A DNA stretch of 64,000 nucleotides from the NCBI GenBank assembly GCA_047967505.1, contig CM106538.1; one strand, 5' to 3'. Below are positions 43,540 to 53,700 of this stretch, piece after piece; the first letter of the stretch is position 1; the number at the start of each line of letters is the position of its first letter. The position numbers and the translations under genes are program-made. The notes under the pieces were generated by a model. It saw only the letters and a list, made by a program, of their open reading frames with translations. It searched no databases and had not been told where the DNA came from. The DNA is from Dipteris shenzhenensis. Lineage: Eukaryota; Polypodiophyta; Polypodiopsida; Gleicheniales.

Positions 43540-44900
43540 TCCTTGGTACATTGACAGCGGTGCATCATCTCATATGACAAATCATCAAGAATGGTTCACA
43601 GAGATGAAACCATTAGAAGGTCAAAAAATGTCATATACACGGTAGATAATACACTGAATCCAATTCAAGGGAGAGACATTATCCCTATGAACAATTTCAC
43701 TAGTATGAAAGGATTGATGAAAGATGTACTCTATGTTTTGAAGCTTAGCAAGAACCTCTTGTCATCAATAGGTCAAATGATGGAGCACAACTATCGAGCC
43801 ATCTTCAACGGAGATGAATGCACTATCAGAGACAAAAAGAAAGGATTTCAGCTAGTAGGAAAATGAGTCAAGAAAGGATGCTTGTACAGAATGCTAGCTA
43901 CAATACCAGATTTGAATGCCATGTCAGCTCAACTGCAACATATGCCACTATCTTGCAAAATGGCACAAGAGATATGGTCGTGTCAATTTCAAGAGCTTGA
44001 TAGATCTCAGGAATCAGAATATGGCAATTGGGATTCCTAAGCTACACTTTCTTGGAAAACTTTATGAAGCATGCTGCTTCGCCAAACAATACCAAACCAA
44101 CTTCGGCAGAAGCACCTCTCGAGCATGAGGTATTCTTGATTTGATACATACAAATGTATGGGGTTATGCCCAGACCCGTAGCATCAATGGTTCACTTTAC
44201 TACTTGACTTTCATCGACGACTACATCAGATACTATTGGGTCTACTTTCTGAAAGAGAAATCTAAAGTGTTTTCTAGATTTCAAGAATTCAAAGCCATGG
44301 TAAAAAACCAGATAGGTAGAAAGATCAAAGTCATGAGATCAGATAGAGGAGATGAATACATGTCGTTAGCATTCATGAACATTTGCAAAATTCACGGCAT
44401 TCAAATACAATTCACATGTGCAGATACTCCTCAGCAGAATGCAAGAGTTTAAAGGAAGAATGGTACTTTAGTAGACAATGCTAGAGCAATGCTTAGTGAG
44501 AAGCATCTTCCGAATCGGTATTGGGTAGAAGCAATAGCCACTGCAAACTACTTGCTTAATCGGCTTCTGACCAAACCGATTCAGGGTATGACACCTTATG
44601 AAGCATTCGCTAGACACAAGCCATGCATTGGGCATCTTCGCATATTTGGTTGCATAGTATATGCCAACATACATGATGACCATCCTAGGAAATTAGATGC
44701 GAAGTCACGTAAATGCATCATGGTTGACTACAATGAAGAAAGCAAAGCATACAAGTTGTATGATCCCATCGGCTGTAAGGTCATTATCTCCAGAGATGTA
44801 ATCTTTGATGAGGAATCAGAATGGAAAACCTCAAATACACAAGAGATAGATGCACTAATTTCACAGTCATCTACAGAAAAGGTTGATGAAGAAGAGTAAG
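43540..44900 (+). pseudogene. Copia protease and integrase, catalytic residues lost
   Basis: The protease motif WYIDSGASSHMT is at about 43544. Integrase frame 44141-44452 shows HTNVWG where Asp is expected, FIDDYIRYYWVYF, RSDRGDEY (second Asp kept), and QQNARV then a stop where NGVAE with the catalytic Glu should be. Frame 44489-44899 continues with RYWVEAIATANYLLNR and the HLRIFGC motif. Confidence 0.85.
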
Positions 44901-44999
44901 AATTACCAAAAACACCCCAAGCAGAGCCACTACAACTCAAACGGTCTACTAGGGAAAGCAAACCACCAGCCAGATTGACATATGCTCAGAAAGGCAAAG

Positions 45000-46660
45000 C
45001 AATTTAGGTTGAAACCACCAACTATGCTCTTATGACTACCATCATGGCTACAAAAGAGCCAGTGTACTTCGAAGATGTAGTAGATAAGCCAGAATGGCAA
45101 ACTACTATGAGTGAAGAAATGGATGCTTTGTACAAGAATAATACTTAGGAATTATGCGACCTTCCACCAGGAAAGAAGGCCGTAGCAAACAAATGGGTAT
45201 ACAAAGTGAAGTATAATCCAGATGGAAGCATTCAAAGATACAAATCCAGACTAGTTGTAAAAGGAATTAACAGTAATATGGTTAAGATTATGATGAGACT
45301 TATGCTCTAGTAGCAAAGATGGATTCCATACAATTCTTGATATCACTAGTGACACTCAGCAGATGGAATGTGTACCAGATTGACGTCAAGAATGCATCTC
45401 TCAATGGTTACCTAGATGAGGAAGTCTACATGCAAGAACTAGCAGGTTATGTTGAACCAGGAAAGGAGAATCAGGTTTGCCATCTCAGGAAATGTCTCTA
45501 CGGTTTCAAGCAAGCACCTAGAAGTTGGTACAGCAAAATCGACAAGTATTTTGCTGACCTTGGATACATGAAATCCAATGCAGATCATACTCTCTACTAC
45601 AAAGTTCAAGGGGAAGACATTACTATTGCACTTTTGAACATTGATGATCTGATTGTGACCGGAAGCAAGGATAGCTTCATCAAGGAATTGAAACAAGACT
45701 TATCTGCAGAGTGTAGACTTATGCACTATTGTCTTGGAACTGAGTTCCAGAGAGATTCAGATAGCACCTTTATGAGTCAGTTCAAATATGTGAGATAGTC
45801 TCTTGAAGAAGTTTCATATGGCAGATTGCAAGATTGCAGCCACTCCCATGGAACAAAGATTGAAACTTACAAAAGCTCTAGAAAAGCCTATAGTCAATGA
45901 CAGGTACTACAGGCATCTCATTAGATCTCTTATGTATCTGACTATCACACGGCTAGATATTTGTTATGCACAGTAAGTTCACTTGCACAGCTATGGCAAA
46001 TCCAAAAAAGTCTCTCTAGAATGTAGCCAAAAGAGTCTTGAGATACATCATAGGACAAGATAGTTCACTTGCACAGTTTATGGCAAATCCAAAACAGTCT
46101 CACTGGAATGCACCCAAAAGAATCTTAAGATACATCAAAGGTACAAGACAATTTGGGATAGAATAAAGAGGAAGTCATCCAAGGTTGCATGGATACTGTG
46201 ACAGTGACTATGCCGGAGGTCATGAGACCAGGAGATCCACACAGGGATATGCATTTTTTCTCCATCGAGGTGCTATATCATGGTTCTTAAACAAACAGCC
46301 AACTATTTCTTTGTCTTCGACTGAAGCATAATATAGAGCACTCACTACAAGTGCATGTGAGACTATATGGCTCAGAAGACTATTGTCAGAAATAGATTAC
46401 TTTGATGAATCAAAGCCAATAACAATATATTATGATAATCAATCAACTCAAACATTGGCCAAGAATCCAGTATATCACTCCAGGACAAAGCACATTGATG
46501 TCAGAGAGCATTTTATCAGAGAAAGAGTGTTACTTGGCGACATCACATTGTAGCATTGTGATAGCAACGAGAATGTTGCAAACATCTTTACCAAACCACT
46601 TGGTAAAGGGCTTTTCGAGAAACACTGACAAGGTCTTGGTTTGATGCATAGGAAGGACAT
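45000..46660 (+). pseudogene. Copia reverse transcriptase and RNase H
   Basis: Frame 45319-45798 codes DVKNASLNGYLDEEVYM, then KQAPRSWYSKID, then NIDDLIVTG where the YVDD box is expected (two Asp kept). From 46180 the RNase H stretch YCDSDYAGGHETR is followed by SSTEA. A 91-93 bp imperfect tandem duplication lies at about 45973-46160. Confidence 0.85.
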
Positions 46661-46767
46661 TCCCATCAAAGGGGTGTGATAGAATGTAATGCTCAGTCCT
46701 TCTTCGACTCCCCAGAATCATCATCTTGAGGGAAGGCCTACTTCATGATGTTGATCTTGAGGGAAGG

Positions 46768-46980
46768 TGTTGACCACACCCTAAATGGGTTTGTATATAT
46801 TCCACATTTTCAACTAAATCTAGTGTACAGTTAGTCATTTGTGGTGTGCTCTCTAGCTGTGCCCTTTCTCCTCATCTCCACTCTTCTCCTCTCTCCTCTT
46901 CATATTTTGTCATGGTGGACATTATTCTGCAAGGGCATGCCGAATAGCTACCCTAGATGGAGTAGAAATGGATGGCTACT
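46768..46980 (+). repeat. Probable 3' LTR of the plus-strand copia
   Basis: Begins TGTTGACCACACCC right after the polypurine tract. A TATA-like GTATATATTC lies near 46791. The 3' end is not fixed, as no partner LTR was found to compare. Confidence 0.55.
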
Positions 46981-47230
46981 TCAATGGGAGTAAATTGAAA
47001 AGATACTATGGCCCCCTCACATTGCAAATGGGGCTTGGCATTTTGCGAGTAAGTTTTAGCGAGTTTTGCAAGTTTTTATTGAAAAATGATGCTTGGCTAA
47101 TGCTTGCTTGCTTACCTTTGTAGCCTAACGGTGAGCTATTGATTCAAGGTATTTATGATGAGATCTTGTCCTCTAATCAAACTAGCACCATGGTTTCCAT
47201 AAGAATTATAGCTAGCCACTAGCTATAATA

Positions 47231-47401
47231 TGTGGGGGTTAAAGGTCACTGTGCCTTTACCTCGGTTATGTACAATACTCAAACACATATATAAATGAAT
47301 GAAAAAGAAGATTAGGGTGGTTCTGCACCCACCAAAACTTGTGTGGCTCTTTGTTTCTCTCTCTCCCTCTTCCGTTCTTGCTTTCCTTGAGAGCTCTCTC
47401 A
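47231..47401 (+). repeat. Copia LTR, same family as the intronic element, opposite orientation
   Basis: 171 bp, TGTGGGGGTTAAAGG to GAGCTCTCTCA, matching 13115-13285 read on the other strand. Confidence 0.9.
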
Positions 47402-47911
47402 ACTGGTATCAGAGCTCGGGTGATCTAGCTGAGCGTGCATGAATGCTTGAAGCTCGGCAACTCTGTGGGAGGAAGGAGAAGCTCTGTGGGAAGCTTTGTG
47501 GTGACTTTACTTGCATTCGAGTGTGCAGAGACCTTGGAGAAACCTTTGGAAAAGTCACTTTGGCTTTACGAAGTGGTTTTGAGAGCCTGTTAAGAGCTTT
47601 CAAAGAAAAAGTCGTTTTTTGAGCTTTTCCCTGTTCCGTTCGATGACAGAGACTTCATATTGACTTGTAGAGGCAACTATTGCTTGCTTTTGGTGTTCAC
47701 TTCACTTCAGGAACTTGGAAACACCTTCATTCTTGAATCTGGGATCATTTCATTGGATTTCTGACTCACTGTGTCAGTTTCTGCGTTTTTTGCTCGGGTG
47801 TTGGAACTCAAGTTTGGAGCAACCATTTGCAGATCTGTCAGTTCCGGTGGACTCAAGAGGTCCTAAAACTACTATGTTGCTCATCATTCGCACTCCGGTG
47901 GAGTTTACAAA
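47402..47911 (+). mobile_element. Copia primer site and leader, cut off by another insertion
   Basis: TGGTATCAGAGC at 47404-47415 is the initiator-tRNA primer site. The leader that follows matches the minus-strand leader at about 12600-13100. At 47911 (GAGTTTACAAA) the match stops and the LTR of another copia family begins with TG. Confidence 0.88.
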
Positions 47912-48143
47912 TGATGGAGAGTGTGAGGGAGAGATAGAGTAGGGAGTAGAGAGACACACTCACAGTAGTCACACACCAGTGGGTGGGGATAAAGGAATGA
48001 GTGGTACCTTCCCAAGTACACACACTAGTATATATATGGATAAGACTAGGGCCACTAAGTACCTAAGTACAATGTGTACTTAGTGTACTTAGTAGTACTA
48101 GATTAATACTGTTACAAGGGTGGCCAGTGCCTTTACCCCAACA
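47912..48143 (-). repeat. 3' LTR of the intact-ORF copia
   Basis: 232 bp. On the plus strand it begins TGATGGAGAG and ends CCCCAACA. It contains an inverted GTACTTAG/CTAAGTAC-type motif near 48060-48100 and a TATATATATGG stretch near 48030. Confidence 0.8.
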
Positions 48144-48232
48144 ACCTCCCACTTAAAGGCAGTGTGCCCATAAGAGAGAGTAAAAGAAAAAACAGCAATA
48201 TACATCATCATGTACAGGACCAGTTGGTCTGC

Positions 48233-51200
48233 TTATCCAATACCCATAAGCCGTCTGCAGTGTGCAAACCGCTCAGCAGCCAATCCTTTTGTCAACAGAT
48301 CTGCTGGATTGTCATCAGTGTGAACTTTCACAAGCTGAAGTTGCTTGTTCTCAAGCACCTCCCTGATAAAATGATACTTCACGTCGATGTGCTTCGTCTT
48401 TGCATGAAAAACAGGATTTCGTGCCAACTGTATGGCACTCTGACTGTCACAATGCAACAATGGAGTATCACTAGAGTAGCCCAAATCTGCCACTAGCCGA
48501 GATAGCCATATAGCTTCCTTGCACGCCTCAGTGGCTGCAATATATTCAGCTTCTGTAGTAGACAAAGCAACGCATTGCTGCATTCTAGATACCCACGACA
48601 TTGCACCTCCAGTGAAAGTGAAAACATAGCCGGTAGTAGACTTCCGGGTATCAGGGTGACCGGCATAATCAGAGTCTGTATAACCCTGCACTTTTGCATC
48701 TTGACTGCCGAAACATATACACAAGTCCTGTGTACCCTTTAGGTATCTCATGACACCTTTCACTGCATTCCAATGCTTCTTGCCAGGTTTAGCCATGTAT
48801 CTGCTAACCACTCCCACTGCAAACGCAATATCGGGCCTGGTTGCAACCATAGCATACATGAGACTGCCACAAGCTGATGCATACGGAATCTTTGACATCT
48901 CAGCTCTCTCAGCATCTGTCTGAGGGCTGTCCAAAGCGCTGATTTTCACATAAGGAGGTAATGGAGTACCAATACTCTTCCCCCCCTCCATGTGAAATCT
49001 TTGCAAGACCTTGCCAATGTATTCCTTCTGAGACAAGTATAGCAACCGCTTTTCCCTATCCCGAAGTATGCGCATACCCAATATATGGTTGGCATCACCA
49101 AGATCCTTCATATCAAAGGTCTGGTGCAATCTCTTTTTCAAGGCATTCATTTCCTTATGAGATTTTCCAGCAATTAACATGTCATCCACATACAAAATGA
49201 GGATAAGTAAACTGCCATCTGAAGCTTTTTTGGTATATAAGCAGTGATCAATGTCACTTCTCCTGTAACCCTGGGTTCGCATGAATGTATCAAACTTATG
49301 ATACCATTCCCTGGGTGCCTGCTTTAGACCATAAAGACTTTTCTTCAGTCTGCATACAAGCTTCTCTTTGCCCTTCACTGTAAAACCCTCTGGCTGCTGC
49401 ATAAAAATTTCCTCATGTAAATCACCATGAAGAAATGCTGTTTTGACATCCATTTGGACCAAATCCATATCTGCATGTGCAACCAATGCTAATACAGTTC
49501 TGAGTGTTGTCATCTTGACAACGGGAGAGAATATCTCCTCAAAGTCAACACCATATTCCTGCTTGAACCCTTTGGCAACCAGTCTGGCTTTATGCCTTGG
49601 CTTTTCACCAGGTGTGACTTTAAGTCTATAAACCCATTTGCATGGCAGTACCTTTTTACCAGTAGGCAAGGGTACCAATTCCCAAGTGCCATTCTTGTGA
49701 AGACTGTCCATTTCAGACTTCATAGCAAGATCCCATTGAACCTTGTCTGCCCTCTGCCTAGCCTCTTTGTAGCATGAAGGCTCTCCACAATCAGTGAGCA
49801 TCAAATAATCAATGCCTGGAACAAATCTTTCTGGCTGCCGCGTCTGTCTGGTTGACCTTCTAACCCAAAGACCATCATCTTGAGCTGGCTGTCCAGCCTG
49901 TTCATCACCCAGATAAGGTGGTTGTTCCATGATTCCTGGCTGCATTTGCATGTCAGGAAGATCACCTAACTGTGCCTCATCCATTGGGATGTTTTCTGCC
50001 ATAACTGGCTGTCCATTAGGATCTGCTGCAGCATCATTTAATGGCTGATTATGCTGCTGTTGTGGCTGATTTACAGCCTGTCTGTGTTGCCCATGATGCC
50101 TGTCATCATCAATAGTTACTTTTAAAGGTTCCTGCTGTACAACAGGTTCCTTGAACATGATGGTTTCATCAAACACGACATCATTGCTGCGTATAAGTTT
50201 TCTGTTCTTGGGATCCCAAATCCTGTAGCCCATCTCACCTTTGTCACCGTAACCTAGGAATATGCATTTAAGAGACTTTGGATCCAGTTTAGTTCTGTCC
50301 TCCCTGCGTACATGCACATACGCGACACAACCAAAGACCCGTAGGTGTTTGTAAGACGGAGGCTTGCCCGTCCATGCTTGTTCAGGCACACCACCACATA
50401 GTCTCTTGTTTGGTGACCTGTTAATAAGGTGCACAGCTGTCTTTACAGCTTCAGCCCAAAATGTGTGGGGCAATGCAGCATGTGACAACATGGATCTGAC
50501 TTTCTCTTGAATGGTCCTGAACATTTTTTCAGCTGTACCATTCTGTGGAGGATCATATGGTGCAGACAAAACCCTTTGGATACCCTTTGCCTCACAGAAT
50601 TCTTGAAATTCTTTGGACAAGTACTCTCCACCATTGTCAGATCGTAAGGCTTTCAGTTTTTTGCCTGTCTCATTTTCAACTAGTGCAACAAACTTAGTGA
50701 AAGCCTTGAACGTATCACTCTTCTTTCTGAGAGTGTAAACCCACACTTTGCGGGTGGCGTCATCTATGAATGACAGTATGTACTTTGAACCTCCTAAAGA
50801 GAGTGTAGGCATCTCACACACATCTGTATGTACTAGCTCCAAGAGCTGTAATTTCTGATTTGACCTTCTCTTATGAGGTATTTGTACTTGACGACCGTAG
50901 AGACAAAATTCACATTTCTGCAAATCTGAATATTTTAGACTCGGCAAGTAACCAAAATGAGCCAATTGCTCCATTCCCTTAATACTCATATGGCCAAGCC
51001 GGCTATGCCACAATGAAATCTTTGGCAGCTCGGTGGCATTTACATCAGAATGCGGACAATGTCCAGCATGAAGAGAGTACAAAGTATCAACCTTAGGACC
51101 CCTGGCAATAGCCATTGCCCCTTTGCTGATTTTCCATTTCTGATTACCAAAGGTGGTAAGATAACCATCATCATCCAACAACCCTGTGGAAATCAAGTTC

Positions 51201-52354
51201 TTCTTCACCTGAGGAACATGCCTGACCCCTTTAAGCATTAACTGCTGGCCATTTTCAAGAACAAGCCTGACATCACCTATACCAATGATAGAACATGCAT
51301 GGTTATCACCAAGAAAGACAACTCCCTTCTGCCCTCCTGCATATCTGACAAACAGATCTCTGTAGGATGTCACATGAAAGGAGGCACCTGAATCTATAAT
51401 CCAGGAAAACATATCTGATCCATCACCAGCATGAAGTGTATGAGCCTCCAGTGAAGAGGTGAAACATATCTCATGTCCACTGTCACTGTCACTAACATAA
51501 GTAACATTCAGCTCTTCTTTTTCTTTGCCCTTAGACTTGCCTTGAGCCTTGCCTTCTTTGGCTCTCTGGTCATTCTTCTTTTGAAAACACTTTTTCTCAA
51601 TATGTCCCTTCTTGCCACAATAGTTGCATACAAGATCACTCTTAGAGCGGGACTTGCTCCTCTCTCTTTCTTTGTCTTTACCACGTGTTTTGGACCTGCT
51701 GCGTGCATTCAAAGCATTTGACTTCCCAATAGCATTGTTCTTTCTGTTCATCTCTTCCTGTAGAAGAGCACTCTCCACATCTGCAAATACCAGAATGGTT
51801 TTTGAGTTGCTGGTAGAAGTCCTGAATGTGTCCCATGACTCAGGTAGAGAACATAGGATGAGTGTAGCTTTCAGCTCATCATCGAGCTTCAACCCCTGGT
51901 TGATCACCTGGCTGAATATGCTGTTAAACTCAATAATATGAGTGGACATAGCAGTCCCCTCCTTCATTTGAAGACCAACAAGCTTTTTTAGCCAGTAAGC
52001 TTTTCCCGTGGCACTTTTCTTGGCATAAGTATCCTCAAGACGTTGCCACATCTCCCACGCAGTAGGTTCATCCCTGATGCCTACAACCAGTGAATCAACA
52101 ACTGTAAGCATAATGGTCGACCTGGCCAAGCTGTCCATCTTCTCCCACTGCTCATCAGTAATGTTGGAGGGCTTAACACCCTTCTCCTTTATAGGTTTGT
52201 ACTGGTCCTTCTGCATCAACACATTGTAGCATTGTGTCCTCCATATGTCGTAATTTTTAGCTCCTTCGAGCTTCTTTATCTGAAACAAGGACGACACATC
52301 GCTGCCGGAACTCATGGTAAAGAAAATAGAGTTTGACTCCCTGTAGTCGTGCAA
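48233..52354 (-). CDS. Intact copia gag-pol polyprotein
   Basis: 1373 codons without a stop. The likely start is Met-14 (52315, MSSGSD). Domains by residue: gag ~20-210, CCHC knuckle ~243-256 (CNYCGKKGHIEKKC), protease DSG ~321, GAG-pre-integrase zinc region with LWHSRLGH, integrase with HTDV, RSDNGGEY and NGTAEK (the D, D and E all present), RT with YVDDM, RNase H with TDSDYAG, STTEAEY, CDSQSAI and HTDDNPAD. Gag and pol share one frame, as in many plant copia elements, so a full polyprotein could be made. All catalytic residues I can name are present, which suggests recent activity of this family. Confidence 0.95.
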   Translation of the reverse strand: MHDYRESNSIFFTMSSGSDVSSLFQIKKLEGAKNYDIWRTQCYNVLMQKDQYKPIKEKGVKPSNITDEQWEKMDSLARSTIMLTVVDSLVVGIRDEPTAWEMWQRLEDTYAKKSATGKAYWLKKLVGLQMKEGTAMSTHIIEFNSIFSQVINQGLKLDDELKATLILCSLPESWDTFRTSTSNSKTILVFADVESALLQEEMNRKNNAIGKSNALNARSRSKTRGKDKERERSKSRSKSDLVCNYCGKKGHIEKKCFQKKNDQRAKEGKAQGKSKGKEKEELNVTYVSDSDSGHEICFTSSLEAHTLHAGDGSDMFSWIIDSGASFHVTSYRDLFVRYAGGQKGVVFLGDNHACSIIGIGDVRLVLENGQQLMLKGVRHVPQVKKNLISTGLLDDDGYLTTFGNQKWKISKGAMAIARGPKVDTLYSLHAGHCPHSDVNATELPKISLWHSRLGHMSIKGMEQLAHFGYLPSLKYSDLQKCEFCLYGRQVQIPHKRRSNQKLQLLELVHTDVCEMPTLSLGGSKYILSFIDDATRKVWVYTLRKKSDTFKAFTKFVALVENETGKKLKALRSDNGGEYLSKEFQEFCEAKGIQRVLSAPYDPPQNGTAEKMFRTIQEKVRSMLSHAALPHTFWAEAVKTAVHLINRSPNKRLCGGVPEQAWTGKPPSYKHLRVFGCVAYVHVRREDRTKLDPKSLKCIFLGYGDKGEMGYRIWDPKNRKLIRSNDVVFDETIMFKEPVVQQEPLKVTIDDDRHHGQHRQAVNQPQQQHNQPLNDAAADPNGQPVMAENIPMDEAQLGDLPDMQMQPGIMEQPPYLGDEQAGQPAQDDGLWVRRSTRQTRQPERFVPGIDYLMLTDCGEPSCYKEARQRADKVQWDLAMKSEMDSLHKNGTWELVPLPTGKKVLPCKWVYRLKVTPGEKPRHKARLVAKGFKQEYGVDFEEIFSPVVKMTTLRTVLALVAHADMDLVQMDVKTAFLHGDLHEEIFMQQPEGFTVKGKEKLVCRLKKSLYGLKQAPREWYHKFDTFMRTQGYRRSDIDHCLYTKKASDGSLLILILYVDDMLIAGKSHKEMNALKKRLHQTFDMKDLGDANHILGMRILRDREKRLLYLSQKEYIGKVLQRFHMEGGKSIGTPLPPYVKISALDSPQTDAERAEMSKIPYASACGSLMYAMVATRPDIAFAVGVVSRYMAKPGKKHWNAVKGVMRYLKGTQDLCICFGSQDAKVQGYTDSDYAGHPDTRKSTTGYVFTFTGGAMSWVSRMQQCVALSTTEAEYIAATEACKEAIWLSRLVADLGYSSDTPLLHCDSQSAIQLARNPVFHAKTKHIDVKYHFIREVLENKQLQLVKVHTDDNPADLLTKGLAAERFAHCRRLMGIG

Positions 52355-53380
52355 TTAAGCACTAGTTACTCCAAGAAAATTCCCCCGCAGCGGAAGTACG
52401 ATCAGAAAATGAACTTGATACTGTTTCAGTGGCATAAAACCAACTGAAAGTCTGTCTCCCACTTGCTGCAGAAACAGTACAGCAATCGGTTCCTGTCTTT
52501 TTTGCTGGCGAAAGTGCGGTACAGCTCCTTCAAAGTGCTCCAGAAAAATCCCAGAACTGTTTTCTGAAAAAGTAGCAGTACTTTTTGAGCTTTTTGACAG
52601 TGAAATCTGGTCAAACTTGCTGGTTGACAGTCTCGGACTGTCAAAAAAAAAAAAAAAAAATGAATCTCTGATTGTGGATGAAGATCTCTGATTTTATACC
52701 TCCATATGCTCCAGAAACTTCCCCCCCAACTGAATTCACAGTTTGGAAGTGAGATTGCTCAAAAGCCCTTTGAATGCATGAAGAAAATCAGAGATTTGAC
52801 CTCCAATTAAAAAGATTGACCTTTGACCAAAAAAAAAACTGTAAGTCAAATGTGCACTTTCAAAGCATAGTAGTGCTTTACGAGATAGCCTGATGCATGT
52901 AGAGTGCTCCCACTTGACAGATTTCCGGTCAGGCTACAAAAGCCCCAAATTTGACTAAAGTCAAACTTGGTCAAAATCGACCAAATCTGTACCAAATGTG
53001 GATGTACTTGCAGCAACAAACTAAAGCATTTGTCCCAAGCATAATAGCATCAAAAGCCCCTTGAATTGACTGCACATTCCGTGCATTAACACAGTAAATG
53101 GCATCAACTGCTACTACTCACAAGGAATGTGCGGGTACACACTGACAAAAGCATAAACCTCTGTTCAAGTGTCAAGCATACACACTGCAAATCTGATAAT
53201 GCATACACTGTGTCAACCCTCACTGGCCAAGTGAATAACCTGTCTCAACTCTGTTTGCGGCATAAGCCTCAGAGTTGAGTGATGCCCTGCCACAGTAGAT
53301 ACCAACACCTTTGTTGCGGTACCCCGCCTTTTGGCTGTACTTTTGGCCGTTGCTGCTATTCATCTGTAACAAAAGGAGCC
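52355..53380 (-). other. Leader of the intact-ORF copia
   Basis: Non-coding, with an A18 run at about 52643-52660. It has no detectable likeness to the leader of the other copia family. Its upstream limit is uncertain. Confidence 0.5.
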
Positions 53381-53389
53381 GGAAGAAAA

Positions 53390-53700
53390 AGGGGGGGGGG
53401 CTGGTACGGGCGTGCACGCTGCCCGGAGACCTTGTCGACGCCGATGCAGCCACGCTTTGAAGTCGCTCCAGCTACACCGCCCGCGAGCCCTGGCCTGGCC
53501 TGCGCAGATGCAGCCCTTGGCTGCGACGTGCAGCCACGCCCTACGACCTACAGCCTTTGGCTCGCAGCCGCGCCCTGCGAGCTTGCAGCAGCGCCTTTGC
53601 GCTTGCTTGCAGCCTTTGGCTGCGTCATGCAGCCACGCGTTGGCTGAGCCACCCGCGCTCCCGCCTTTCAGCAACTCCAGCTACGCCGCCCGCGCCATCT
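53390..53700. other. GC-rich patch with repeated GCAGCC
   Basis: Sharp rise in GC beginning with a G9 run at 53392. Repeats of GCAGCCACGC and GCAGCCTTTGGCT occur. Chance frames on both strands are Ala/Pro/Arg-rich. It could be a repeat or the broken junction of the copia element. Confidence 0.55.

Larger units (their letters stand above)
42370..46767 (+). mobile_element. Ty1/copia element (+), decayed, separate lineage
   Basis: Plus-strand order: gag (about 42370-43230), zinc knuckle and protease (43253-43600), GAG-pre-integrase remnants (43590-44130), integrase (44141-44900), RT (45000-45800), RNase H (46140-46660), polypurine GAGGGAAGG at 46759-46767, then the 3' LTR start. Stops and frame changes are spread throughout. 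Sequence wording differs clearly from the other two copia families here. The 5' LTR could not be recognised. Confidence 0.88.
47912..53380 (-). mobile_element. Ty1/copia element (-) with intact gag-pol, 5' LTR not found
   Basis: 3' LTR 47912-48143 (232 bp, TG to CA on the plus strand), polypurine tract 48144-48154, gag-pol 48233-52354, then a leader to about 53380. No tRNA-Met primer site and no copy of the 232-bp LTR was found to the right, up to the window end. The element must be truncated or rearranged at its 5' end. Confidence 0.88.
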
